DNA of 64,000 nt from Erythroxylum novogranatense. Lineage: Eukaryota > Streptophyta > Magnoliopsida > Malpighiales > Erythroxylaceae. Position 1 is the first letter of the stretch. Every line of letters begins with the position of its first letter. The stretch covers positions 16,544,620-16,608,619 of the forward strand of contig CM057225.1 in the NCBI GenBank assembly GCA_029891385.1, in the 5' to 3' direction. The notes beneath the pieces are model-generated. The model had not been told where the DNA came from and did not search any database. It was given only the letters and a program-made list of their open reading frames with translations. Of this stretch, positions 36,971-47,940 are shown piece by piece. Position numbers and translations under genes: made by a program.

Positions 36971-38453
36971 TGTCTAAAACGACAGCACCTTTGTGCTGTC
37001 ATTTAATGATAGCAAATTGACTAAAATGCCCCTGCACATGATTTTCAAAATCTGATACGTTGCGTCCAGTTTTTGAGCAGCTAAACGAAATAATTTGGAC
37101 AAACTTTCTTCATAAAAATTGTTCCTCTTGATCTTACGAATCCAACGCCACTGACGGCGCTCAATTCGGATCTAAAACGAAGAAGTTATGGCCGAATTAC
37201 TAACTAACCTGCACAAAATCCGAAACTGAACTTGAACATAACTTCAGTCCAGAATTTGACAATCTTAGGGATGAAATAAAATTTCAATCCCTTCACAAGA
37301 ATTGTAGCCCTACATCTTAACTTTATTTTCCCTCAAGAATCACCTCAATCGGAGTTGTATAACTCCCGAAAATCGCAAAGTACTGGACCATGTTCAGAAA
37401 ATTATCCAACTTATAACCTATAACCCATCTCTTACTTGGGTTCAATCAATCTCTTTCCATTTAATCTTCTAAAAATCATAATTCTTCATAAAAATGAACG
37501 TAATTGTCTTAGCAATCCAACGCTTCAAGAATCAATTCAATCGGATGTCGGACTAAGGAATTATAACAAAAGATTGCAAAAGGGTCGGAGTTCAAGCAAA
37601 ATTTACAAAACCTTAAATACCCACTTATAACTGAATTTTTCAAAAATCATATCTCTTAATTCGAACTCGAATTTGACAAATTTGGTGTCTATAGAAAGGT
37701 AAAAGGAAGCTCTACAACTTCCGGAAGAACTCAAAATCAAATTAGGTCTCGAAAGAGGTCAAAACCTCAATCAAAGATTCTGTCCAAAACAGCTTTTCCT
37801 AAACGACTTCCAATTTTCATCGCTCATAACTCCTAGCCTCAATATCAAAAATTACATACTTTATGGCGTCGGAAAGATCGAAATACAAGCTCCAACTTTC
37901 ATTAAGACCACTTATTCCAATTCAAACTAAATCCATACGACGAGAGGTCTCGAAGCATAGAACACACAAATCTATACTTAATAGCATTTTCAAAACAAAG
38001 CATATCTTTGGAAAATCATATCTCTCAATCCCGACATCGAAAAATAGCAAACTTTATGTCCACAAAAAGCTCTCGATATAATCTACAAGTTTCATGTAGA
38101 TCATTTTCTCAAATTATGCCTAGATCAAAAGTCAACTGTCAACTCCAAAAGTCAAACTTTAAACAAATTTCATACTTAACTTTGACTGATCATAACTTCC
38201 ACTCCCGATATCGAAAAATATCAAACTTTATGGATACGGAAAGCTCTTGACATAATCTACAAGTTTCCAGAAGACCATTTTATCAAATTTTGCCTAAATC
38301 AAAAGTCAACCCTCAAAGGCCAAAAAGTCAACTATTTCACAATTTCTCATATTTTCACACTTTCTCTTTTTAGTCATGATTTTCAACTTAATTTCAATCA
38401 ACACATCCACTTTTGAATATTTCTTATTTTTACTCAAAAATCGGGGTCCAACA

Positions 38454-39490
38454 TGGGGCAAGAATGGTACTGTCTTTAGTATTATATTGCTTGTTCTCCT
38501 ACAAAACTCCCATGAAACCAAAACCAAAAAAGATAAGTATAAAAATAAAGTTAAAATTTATCAAAGTGTGCTTCAATCCTTAAGTCTAAAACTATTAAAT
38601 CATCCTAGAATTATGAATAAAGATCTCAAACAATACAAAATAAAATTAAGCATTGGAATGCCTCCCAACAAATACTTAATTTTATGTCATTTAATTGGGC
38701 TTTTACTCAAGTTTTTGAGTTTGGTAGGTCTTTACTTAAAGGCTTGATTATCTTTTTTTATGTTTATTTACTACCTCAACATTCTTTTACTTTTCCTTAG
38801 ACCCATTAGCTTTTAGGCTACCACTTACTTTATTAGGGTAAGTTTATCTCTCTCTCTTGCTTCTTTTTGTATAATACACATCTTTGTGGAATCATATATG
38901 ATTATTCCCTAAGTATTATATGACAATTTAGTGTCAATCACATTAATATTTGAAACAAACCTTGGGTGTAATAATAAGCTTAACTACAAGATCCTTAATA
39001 TTCGATTGCTTTATCTATTACTATTATTGAAATCTAAGAGGAGATATTGGTTTTTGTTGTCTTTGGGTATTCTATGAAAATTTTGGATGGTTCTTTATCC
39101 CTGATTGCAGATGTTACTGTATGGTTTATTTTGAGGTTAATTCCTAATAAAATTATGTTACTTTAATTAATGCCCTTTATTGTAAGTTCATTGGAACTCA
39201 TGATCGAAATTTTCCCACCAAAATTTAATAATTAATGATATGCACCAATTGTGCTCCCATACTCATTTGGTTAATCTGCTTACTAAGAGCTTATAATTTT
39301 CTCTCTAATGTTGCCACCATATCAACACTGTGGATGCCACATGTCTTAGGCTTTATCCTCATATTCCTCCAATGATAGTTATTTATAGTGATGTTTTTGA
39401 TAAGCTCTTACATTTTCTTAGATGCTTAAAGATGATGGTTCTCCCTAAAGATGTATCTATCAATTACTTGGTTAGCTAGCTCAGTACACT
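38454..39490 (-). pseudogene. Athila-like gypsy relic: gag C-terminus and post-pol region
   Basis: On the minus strand 39,400-39,190 reads like the Athila gag end: NNYHWRNM, then GIHSVDMVATLERKL and ALSKQINQMSMGAQ. Near 38,680 the phrase GTTGGGAGGCATTCC resembles the segment usually found just after pol in Athila-type elements (family knowledge). Pol itself is missing, so the relic has a large deletion. The gag reading continues at 51,723 beyond the inserted chromovirus. Confidence 0.6.
39486..39490. repeat. Target-site duplication ACACT, left copy
   Basis: ACACT directly precedes TGTTAGGCCCC and is repeated at 51,718-51,722 right after the 3' LTR. Confidence 0.9.
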
Positions 39491-39696
39491 TGTTAGGCCC
39501 CGAATATTTTTATGATATTATTATGTGATTTGTGCCTTAATTCGGATTAATTGAGAGAATTATGGATAATGACTTAATTGAGATTAAATAAGGTATTAGC
39601 GGATTAATTATGTGAGGGCATTTTGGACGATTACTTAAGAAGAAAAGGAATTAGGCTTATTAAGGTGATCTTGCTCTAGGTTAAAATAAAAGCAAG

Positions 39697-39704
39697 TATA
39701 AAAG
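39697..39704 (+). promoter_or_regulatory. TATA box of chromovirus 5' LTR
   Basis: TATAAAAG followed by a GA-rich leader; conserved in the 3' LTR at 49,722. Confidence 0.6.
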
Positions 39705-40085
39705 AAGAACAAGGAAGGAGAAACGAAGAAGAAAGAAAAGAAAAGAAGAGAAAGCGCCGTCGATAGAGGTGAAGAGGAAGAGAAGAGAGTCGCGATTTGG
39801 AAGGTTTCGACAGATTTAGAGCTTCAATCGGTAAGTTTACTTCCTTCTTAACTTGTTTTGATTGGGTTTAAACATTGAGATTGTGGATTATGTGAGAATC
39901 GACGATGTTTTAGGGTTTTGGGCGAAATATATGGCTAAATCGTTAGATTGATGTGTTTGGGAGTTGAGAATGACTTAGAATGCCTTTTAAGACCTGTTAT
40001 ATTGTTTAGAAGTGTTGAGTGTGGTAAATGGAGGAATTAGCGGTTGAAATCTGCAGAAATTGGTTGAGTCGAGTTCCTCGACCAG

Positions 40086-40222
40086 ACGTCGCGACGTCGC
40101 GTATGAACACGCCTTGGCGAACGAAGAGGAGCCACGTCGCGACGTGTAAATAATTTTACGATTATTCGTCGCGCGCGTGTGAAATGTCAGACGTCGCGAC
40201 GTCGAAGGAGACGTCGCGACGT
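40086..40222. repeat. Four copies of palindrome ACGTCGCGACGT (5' LTR)
   Basis: Exact 12-bp palindromes at 40,086, 40,134, 40,191 and 40,211. Also four in the 3' LTR at 50,125, 50,174, 50,232 and 50,254. Confidence 0.95.
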
Positions 40223-40557
40223 CGACGCTTGGTTCATGACGAGCCTTCGCATTGGCGCGCAGGTCCTTCATCGCGACGAAGTCCCTTCGTCTTGGCGAGG
40301 CCCTTGTTTCAAATTGAGATGTTTATATTGTTAGGGATATCTTTTGGTGTAGATATCCGAATGAGGTGATCTTGGATTCGTTGTGATCTAGAAATTAAGG
40401 ACTACAAGTTGTATGAAGAAGGAAATTCAGGAATTGTTTGGAAAGTTCGGAATTTCGATGGGAATCGATGGAGACTTTAACGCTTTACTTTTTACTTTTG
40501 AGCTTTATTAAATAATTGCTATAGATATTAATTGTGTGGAAACTTGGTTTATTATAG

Positions 40558-40624
40558 GAACCTGTCGATTTGACCCAATCGCGAGAGGAAGGACAACAAT
40601 GAGTCCGATACTCGGCGATACTAG
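40558..40624 (+). promoter_or_regulatory. Exon-like cassette of chromovirus 5' LTR (67 bp)
   Basis: Bounded by TTATTATAG and GTGGGTAATATG. The sequence differs from the solo-LTR cassettes but its length and position agree. The 3' LTR copy is 50,607-50,675. Confidence 0.45.
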
Positions 40625-41654
40625 GTGGGTAATATGTTTATCGTTATGTGTGTACGGGCAATTGCATGATGTGTGCTTGCTTGCGTTATATGACATTATT
40701 TGTATTGAATTGCATGAGAGATGCTGAATATGCTTTGATCATAATTATGCATGGATTAATGGGCCTTTATGGCAATGGAAAGAATGGAAATTATGATATG
40801 CTTTGAGCATGAATAGAATGGATTATGTGCTTTGTTTGGGCAAGAGAGTTACGGATGGAGTCACGCACGTTGACATTTTTGAAAGCCTTCTCCGATTGCC
40901 GCTTGTGGCAACGAGATCCTCGAGAAATCGGACTCGGATGGATTACGGATTTACCTTGGGTTATCCGGATGGATTACTGAACTCGAGCCGCTTGTTTGTG
41001 CATACACGATTGATTTGATGAGCATAAGATATGATGGATTTGATAGATTTGTTGCATAATGATTGATGTGATAAGAAATAGAAATTGCTTGACATATCTT
41101 GATTGAATGTGAATTGAATTGATGAATTATGATTTGCTAGTGATATGTATATTATATATATATATATTGCTTGATTGTGTGGCTCGTTGCCAATGGCTAT
41201 AAACGATATACCATCGAGCTCGCAATTACCCCATTACTCTCCCTCCTCAGTGTGATCGAGACGATAGTTGACTTGACGAGGCATCTAAACTTCCAACTAA
41301 TTAGGAGCTTTGCCTTAAGTTAGTAATTTGGATTGGCCCTCCGAGCATTTTATCATGGAGCATCTTTTGTATTTTGAAATTTCATTTTACTTTGTATTAC
41401 GCTGCATTTGAGAATACTGTTGCATTTCTTCGAATGAGAATGACATATGTTTTATGAATTTGAGATATGGAAATGCATGTTGAGAATGCATGCGATGGTA
41501 TGTATGAGTATATGTTTATGTATGTGTGAATCGAATATGTCTTTGTATGGATGTTGGGATCGGGTCCGACGGTATATGGAGCGCCCGACGCCGGGGCGAC
41601 CCGAGGGGCCCTCCCTCGGGGATTCGGACGTACGGGGCCCGGGCCCAACATGTT

Positions 41655-41666
41655 TGGTATCAGAGC
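41655..41666 (+). promoter_or_regulatory. Primer-binding site, initiator tRNA-Met type
   Basis: TGGTATCAGAGC starts 5 nt after the 5' LTR and is complementary to the 3' end of plant initiator tRNA-Met. Confidence 0.95.
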
Positions 41667-41823
41667 GCCTAGGTTTAGGTGTCCTTGGCTTAGAATGCAT
41701 ATAGGATTGTGTGATATATGACGACGTGTTGCATTAATTGATTTCATTACGTGACATGCATATCATGCATACATATAGATTGTCGTATAGCTAATCCTTA
41801 GTGTTTACCTTTGAAGGAGTACG

Positions 41824-42114
41824 ATGTCACCTCGTAGAAGGACACGAGGAGCTATGCAAGGGTCTGCTGTACCTGACTCTTCAACGAGAGAGGAGAGGAC
41901 CGATGAGTCTGTAGCCCCAATGCATGTTGAGGCTTCTATCGGGCTAGAGAGTGAGCCCATGCGTTCGCCGACTCAGGAGTCGCCGATTCCGCCAGGGCAA
42001 GTGCCCCAGTTTGATTCGAGGATGTTTCAGGCGTTTACTCAGGCGTTTGTTCAGGCTATGGGCCAGATGCCACAGCCTTCTGCACCAGCCCCAGTGAAGA
42101 GGGGAAAGCAGTTC
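41824..42114 (+). pseudogene. Chromovirus gag, N-terminal part
   Basis: The frame starts MSPRRRTRGAMQGSAVP at 41,824, the usual basic start of Tekay-type gag, and continues through a Q/P-rich stretch to the TSD of solo LTR C. The frame after 42,114 is LTR sequence. Removing LTR C and one TSD would keep the gag frame, showing that gag was open here when LTR C's parent element inserted. Confidence 0.85.
42110..42114. repeat. Target-site duplication AGTTC, left copy
   Basis: AGTTC precedes TGTAATATCCCG and recurs at 45,113-45,117. Confidence 0.9.
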
Positions 42115-43225
42115 TGTAATATCCCGTCACTGTCATTAAGGGTATTTTGGTTATTATGAGTCATACTGATAGGTTTCACTGCATTCATTGAATGAGCATG
42201 TTACTGGCCTCTAATTGTAGAGGAACAGGTTTAATGCATATGCATTTATCCATAGGTACATGCATTCATGATTTCCGGTATTTAATTGTAAGTAAGAATG
42301 GTCGAGTTGATTGGCCGATTGGATTGAGAGTTAATTGAGAATTTGAGTAATCGAGTGCAATTGGTGATTTGATCTTTGTTTGTGAGTGGTGGCAATTTAT
42401 AATGGCTTATAGGAAATTTCGTGAAATTCGGAGATAATGCCCGACCGGAAAGTTTTTGGGTGGTAGATCGATCGACCTTCCTAAAGATCTTGAAAGCACT
42501 GTCCAATGGCAATGGAAAAATTAGAATTTTACTGATAGGAAATAATTATGTGGAACCATTGGGATTTAGGGTGAAATTTGACCGACTTGGAGACTTAGGT
42601 CTATAAATACTAGGTTTGAGGAATTTGGGAAAACACCAAGGCAATTTCACGTTTCTCTTCTTTCCCCATCGTGACTTACGATTTCCTCCCATTGGTAAGG
42701 ATTCCTCGATTTTCTTTATGGATTCTTTCCTTGAGATGAGGTTAATCTGAATGATCGTTGGTGAAGGTTAGAGGCTCGGGATTAGTGAATCGTTGAGCTT
42801 GAAGGATTTTAGGGTTTGGAGGATTTTGAGGAACCGTAGCTTGATATGTGATTTGGTAAGTTTTAAGAGCTTTGATGTTGTTATGGATGATTCTTCTTTG
42901 TATTTATGGCATTTATTATATTTGATCGGGTAGTTGGAGTGTTTATGGATGGGTTTTGTTATTGATGATTACCGTAGGAGTGTATAGGTCGAAGTGTGGA
43001 TTTGTGGAGGTAGATTATCGATTTGTTGATGGATAGAGTTATATGGATGATTGAATATGCTAAGGTTGCCGATGATGATATTGCTTGATTTATGTGTATT
43101 GAGTTCTTGGTGAGTTCGAGAATCGAAATCTGGAAATCTGGACGGTGTGTTTAAAAGCTATGTGTTGGGGAAGAAGGAGAGTCATGCGTAGTGGATTTAG
43201 GTTGGAGACCGCATAGCCGCGAGTA

Positions 43226-43460
43226 GCTCGGCATGCGGACGAAGCGGTGAGGAGCTTCAGCATGCGACGAGCGGTGAGGAGCTCGGCATGCAGACTGACG
43301 ATGAGTAGCTTCGGCATCGACGACGAAGCGATGAGAGCTTCGGCATGCGGACGAAGCGGTGAGTAGCTCGTCATCGGACGACGCACGATGAGGAGCTTCG
43401 GCATGCGGACGAGCGTGAGGAGCTTCAGCATGCAGACGAGCTGCGAGTAGCCCGCATCTG
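43226..43460. repeat. GC-rich minisatellite of about 30 bp in solo LTR C
   Basis: Irregular copies of GAGGAGCTTCGGCATGCGGA and GACGAAGCGGTGAG-like units. The 141-aa minus frame here is a repeat by-product. Confidence 0.85.
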
Positions 43461-43967
43461 AACGAGCTGCGGATCGATCGATCATCCGAGCGACCGACCG
43501 ACGAGTTCGTATCATTCGGCTATGCGAGCGACTTAAGCGTAAGGGCGGTTTAAGCGTCGGAGCTGGGGCTCACGTCCAGTCGACTGTGGCATCTTGGTGA
43601 ACGCCAGCGCACCCATGGTCGCAACCTTTGCCCTAGTCGTCCAAGAGGAGTGTTTGAGGCTTTGGCATTGGGACTTAGGAAATTAACCGATTGAGGTGAT
43701 TAAGGATTAGATTTGATTTGAAGTTTAAATTGGAATTTTATGGATGTGTTCACCCAAGGAATAGGAAATTGCTTTGGGGATCCTAATTGAGGTAAATTGA
43801 GTGGATTTTAGAATGGATCAATTATTGTCAATCAACTCAATGAAGAGTCGAATTGGGTTTTAGCACCGGAATCGCGAGCGTGCATTGTACATTATTTCAC
43901 TGAGACATATGCATTACTGTACTGTTTTATTGGGCAATAAGTGATGGGTTGTACTTTATTGTTATAG

Positions 43968-44034
43968 AGGCACCGTTGGACCGTCGTTCCACGGACATTG
44001 CTGGGACTTCCAGGCAGTAGCTCGGAAGTTACAG
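43968..44034 (+). promoter_or_regulatory. Exon-like cassette of LTR C (67 bp)
   Basis: Flanked by GTTATAG and GTGAGTAACC; shares ACATTGCTGGGACTTCCA with the LTR A and B cassettes. Confidence 0.5.
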
Positions 44035-44321
44035 GTGAGTAACCTAGTTGGTTTCTCAAATTCCTGATTTGCTTATATGCTCTACGTGAATTACATGCAA
44101 AAGTGAATTGTATGACTACTGTATGACTACTGGCATGTATTGGATTGAATTGCATGTTTTACTGAACTGACTTGTACGGTTATGTGATACTGTATTGAAT
44201 ATTGGGCTTTATAGCCATGCCATGAACTATCGAAAGCACCGATGTCTTGGGCTTTATAGCCACACACCGTAAATTATCGAACGTGACACGCATGCATAAA
44301 TGCATGATCACATAATGGAAT

Positions 44322-44440
44322 GTGTCCCAAGTTGCTATTTTTCTTTGAAAAGAGCTTCGAGCTCAGATATCGCATTGTGGAGCTTAGCAGGGAGAAAATC
44401 ACGACGCGTCCACACCGACATCGATTGAGCACTTGGGCAC
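44322..44440 (+). repeat. Inverted repeat in LTR C at the conserved stem position
   Basis: GTGTCCCAAGT (44,322-44,332) can pair with ACTTGGGCAC (44,431-44,440), with one bulged base. The sequence differs from the arms in LTRs A and B but pairing is kept. Confidence 0.65.
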
Positions 44441-45112
44441 AAAATCGAATAATCGGAAAGAGTCACATATGCATTGCATTTACATGATTGATCGTGTTGT
44501 GGACGATTCATGGAATATGTGATGACATGAATTATCAGATCGTTATTGTTAATGCAAACTGATTCGATTTACGCTTATTGTTACATGTATTTGAATTGCT
44601 ATCGATATCGCAACATTTATATTATATCGACAATAAATATTATTGTACTGCTCAGTATGCATGTGCGCGTAATGCATGATTTGAGTGAACCATCGATGAT
44701 GGTTTCTCACCGAGTTCGCAAACTCACCCAAATTTGCAACCTATTTTTCAGATTGTTAGAGCGGACTTCTAGCTCAAGATCTTTCTTTCTGCGTGCGAAG
44801 CAGGCGACGAGGGTCGTGATGGCACGTAGGTCGGTCATTTGGATTAGTGTTTTGAGGATGACTTAGGATAGATGTTGGTATCGGTCTCTTTTGGTTTTGT
44901 TAGAGACCGATAGACTTGTCTATTCGGATTGGATTATCGATCGATAATTATTACTTTGGATGTCAATTTGTTGATTCTCGTTATTTTGTGATTTAAAATA
45001 CTTGATGCCATGGATTTTAGCGAAATTTTCGGTAGTAAATCCTTTATCGTGGGATACGTGTCGGAGCGACCTTGGGTTTCCGATGTGTACCCTACGGTGA
45101 GGGTATTCTACA

Positions 45113-46110
45113 AGTTCGACAAGCTGAGAAAGTACGGAGCAGTTGACTTCTTTGGGACAGCTGATCCTGAGGAAGCTGAGACATGGTTACGGAGGACAGA
45201 ACGGGTGATGGATCAGATGGATTGTGAGGCAGATGAGCGAGTGGTGTATGCTGCCAGTTTGCTCCAGGGGGATGCTCTGCATTGGTGGGAGACCGTGCCG
45301 GGCAGTCAGATGAGGCCAGTAGGGTTGGCTTGGCAGGATTTTGTGGCTGCTTTTAAGAAGAAATATTTGTCAGAGGTTTATGTCCAGCAGAAGCAGAGGG
45401 AGTTTCTGAGTCTCACTCAGAGAGATATGACAGTTGCTGAGTATGAGCGCAGGTTCACCTAGTTATCCCGGTATGCCTCCGATCTGATGTTGAGCGAGAC
45501 TGCCAGATGTCGCAGATTTGAGTCGTGATTGCACTTGGCGATTAGAGAGAAGGTAATTGTGCATAATTTCAGTGATTTCCAATGATTAGTTGAGGCAGCT
45601 CTGAGGGTTGAGAATATAGAGAACATCAAGAGTGCTGCAAACAGGAAGAGAAAGGGTAGAGATCAGTCCAGGAGAGGAGGTAGCACTAGTGCTCCTATGC
45701 CAGACAGGAGTGCTAGGAGCTTCCCTGTTTATTCAGAGGAGAGGAGCAGTGGTGCTAGCCGGCAGAGGCCGATGAGGACTTCTACTGTTTCTCACCAAGC
45801 TTCGACGGTGGGTAGCGGTAGAAGAGGAGAGGGAGATAGATCGGTTATCCCGACGTGTGAGCACTGCGGGAAACCTCATAGAGGAGAGTGCTTCAGACTG
45901 ACAGGAGCTTGTTTCAACTGTGGGGTGAAGGGACACATTGCCAGAGAGTGTCCTCAGCCTCCACGACAGGAGAGAGGTCAGATGCCAGCTCCGAGGAGGA
46001 CAGAGACCATGGGTCGAGGATCGTGGATCGAGGTAGGTAGTTACGATCTTGCCAGAGGCGAGTCTTCCGGGAGACCGAGAGGCGAGCACCACCGGTGGTG
46101 TTTGCTATGA
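45113..46110 (+). pseudogene. Chromovirus gag, main part with zinc knuckles
   Basis: Begins with the right AGTTC copy and continues gag: FFGTADPEEAETWLRRTE, LLQGDALHWWETV and FKKKYLSE, the conserved retrotransposon-gag core, then a stop at 45,460. Later 45,697-46,110 has CEHCGKPHRGECFRLTGAC and a canonical CCHC knuckle, CFNCGVKGHIAREC. In-frame stops (45,460, 45,526) make it defective. Intact gag forms virus-like particles in the cytoplasm (family knowledge). Confidence 0.88.
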
Positions 46111-46450
46111 CGCGGGAGGATGCAGAGGCCGCTCCAGATGTTGTCACCGGTATGGCCCATTTATTTGCTGATGATGTGCTTGTGTTGATTGATCCGGGTT
46201 CTACTCATTCGTTTGTTTCGTCGAGTAGACCTGTGTGTGATTTGGTTGCGAGTCCGTTGGATACTCCGCTGATGGTGAGTACTCCGATTGGCCGACACAT
46301 TGTGATTAGTCGGTGTTTAGAGGATGTGAGCTTCATTGGTGGAGAACTTCTAGTGGTAGATCTGCCGCCACTAAGGATCTGTGGATTAGATGTGATATTG
46401 GGTATGGACACATTGGAAAAGTACAATGCCCGATTGGATTATGCGTAAGA
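46095..46450 (+). pseudogene. Chromovirus aspartic protease
   Basis: Contains LIDPGSTHSFVSS, where the active site is usually D-S/T-G and here reads DPG, then LRICGLDVILGMDTLEKY, the conserved flap/second motif of gypsy proteases. The altered catalytic triad and the stop at 46,446 suggest inactivity. Confidence 0.85.
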
Positions 46451-46564
46451 TGAGAGTTTGATTTAGATGGCGGAAGAGTGATGTTTTTGGGGACAGAAAG
46501 CGAGTCCTTTGAGATTGTTTCAAAGAATGACAGAGAGGATGATGAGTAAGGGTTGTGAGGCGTT

Positions 46565-47461
46565 TTGGCTTATGTGATAGACTCAGAGTCGATAGAGGAA
46601 GTGGAGGATATTCCAGTAGTCAGGGATTTCTCAGACGTCTTTCCCGATGAATTGCCAGGACTACCGCCAGCTCGGGAGATTGAGTTTCCGATTGAGCTTG
46701 TGTCAGGTACTAGGCCGATTTCGATTCCGCCTTATCGGATGGCTCCGGCGGAATTGAAGGAGCTTAAGGAGCAATTGGAGGAGTTATTGGAGAAAGGGTA
46801 TATTCGACCGAGTTCTTCGCCTTGAGGAGCTCCGGTCCTATTTGTGAAGGAGAAAGATGGCTCTTTGAGAATGTGTGTGGACTACAGGAAGTTGAATCAG
46901 GTCACAGTGAAGAACAAGTATCCGCTTCCTCGCATTGATGATCTGTTTGATCAATTGCAAGGAGCGAGAGTCTTTTCGAAGATCGACTTGAGATTGGGAT
47001 ATCATCAGTTGAGGATCAAGGAGTCGGATGTGCCGAAGTCTGCTTTCAGGACTCGGTATGGGCACTTTGAGTTTTTGGTGATGCCCTTCGATTGACGAAT
47101 CGCTGCAGGCGTTTATGGATTTGATGAATCGGTGTTTAAGCCATTCTTGGACCAATTTATCATTGTCTTCATTGATGATATATTGGTGTATTCCAAGAGT
47201 GATCGGGAGCATGAGGAGCATTTGAGGATGGCTTTGGAGACTTTGAGGAGCAATGAGTTGTATGCCAAATTCGAGAAATGCGAATTTTGGCTGAGGGAAG
47301 TTTCATTTCTTGGACACGTGATCTCAGAGCAAGGAGTTCATGTGGATCCAAATAAGATAGAAACAGTTGTGAATTGGGAAGCGCCGAAGAATGTGGCAGA
47401 AGTGAGGAGTTTTCTGGGTTTGGGCAGCTACTACAGACGGTTTGTGGAGGATTCTCGATGA
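46565..47461 (+). pseudogene. Chromovirus reverse transcriptase
   Basis: Motifs in order: [83 protein letters not shown], then the catalytic FIDDILVYS (47,171) and [15 protein letters not shown] stop replaces Gly after RPSSSP (46,823), and small deletions near 47,095 break the frame at the PFGL-TNAP region. YxDD reads FIDD as in many gypsy RTs, so catalytic residues survive but the frame does not. Confidence 0.92.
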
Positions 47462-47940
47462 TATCCGCTCCGATGACTAAATTGTTGAGAAAGAATCGAA
47501 GTTTGATTGGGTGAGGATTGTCGGAGGAGCTTCGAGGAGCTCAGCAGATTGACCAGTGCCCGATTTTGATTTTGCCATCGGGTGATGAGGGTTATTGATT
47601 GTATAGTGATGCTTGAGGAAGGGTCTCGGATGTGTTTTGATGCAGGAGATCGGGTAATTGCTTATGCTTCGAGGCGATTGAAGCCTTATGAGTGAATTAT
47701 CCGACGCATGCGATTTGGAGTTAGCAATGTGATCTTTGCCTTAAAGATTTGGAGGCATTATTTGTATGGAGTTCAAACTCGGATCTTCACCGATCATAAG
47801 AGTCCAAGTATTTGCTAAGTCGAAGGAATTGAATTTGAGGCGGAGGTGGTTAGAGCTACTAAAGGACTATGATTTGTTGATTGAGTATCATCCGGGCAAG
47901 GCCAATGTTGTGGCGGATGCCTTGAGCAGGAAGTCGTCGA
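47462..47940 (+). pseudogene. Chromovirus RNase H
   Basis: Fragments in several frames: a degraded YSDAS region near 47,600, [27 protein letters not shown], then LELLKDYDLLIEYHPGKANVVADALSRK, the gypsy RNase H ending. Multiple 1-3-nt deletions. Confidence 0.85.

Larger units (their letters stand above)
33382..38453 (-). mobile_element. 5' LTR (5,072 bp) of LARD-like element
   Basis: The ends are inverted: TGTTGGACCCCGAT at the start (38,453) and, at 33,382, the complement of TATTGGGACCCGAT, with one mutated base in the terminal CA. The PBS follows after 4 nt. A GTGGGT donor occurs at 36,072. A perfect 7-bp hairpin TGAGCTG-GA-CAGCTCA at 34,401-34,416 is followed by a TCTTCAG acceptor at 34,376. 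The LTR holds SINE-like pieces at 34,736-34,814 and 36,797-36,970. The size is unusual; large LTRs are known from LARD elements (family knowledge). Confidence 0.75.
39491..41650 (+). mobile_element. 5' LTR (2,160 bp) of Tekay-type chromovirus
   Basis: TGTTAGGCCCCG... to ...GGGCCCAACA. A TATAAAAG box lies at 39,697, a GGTAAGTTT donor at 39,831, a GC-rich block with four ACGTCGCGACGT palindromes at 40,086-40,222, a 67-bp exon-like cassette at 40,558-40,624, an AG acceptor at 41,250 and an 8-bp GC hairpin at 41,600-41,620. It is highly similar to 49,513-51,717, differing mostly by short indels. Confidence 0.95.
42115..45112 (+). mobile_element. Solo LTR C (2,998 bp), inserted in chromovirus gag
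   Basis: TGTAATATCCCGTCAC... to ...GGTATTCTACA with a perfect AGTTC duplication. Landmarks: TATAAATA at 42,602, GGTAAGG donor at 42,695, GC-rich minisatellite at 43,226-43,460, 67-bp exon-like cassette at 43,968-44,034, CCATCGATGATGG near 44,689, GAGTT/AACTC hairpin at 44,712-44,725 and TTTTTCAG acceptor at 44,751. No PBS, PPT or coding region. Same family as LTRs A and B, whose termini and core motifs it shares. Confidence 0.85.

Noticed and set aside
31990..38250. Pairs of identical 72-aa and 80-aa ORFs at 31,990/32,135 and 37,863/38,008
   Set aside because: They are identical because they lie in two copies of one LTR; no initiation context or family motif.
43090..43515. 141-aa minus ORF
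   Set aside because: By-product of the GC-rich minisatellite in solo LTR C.
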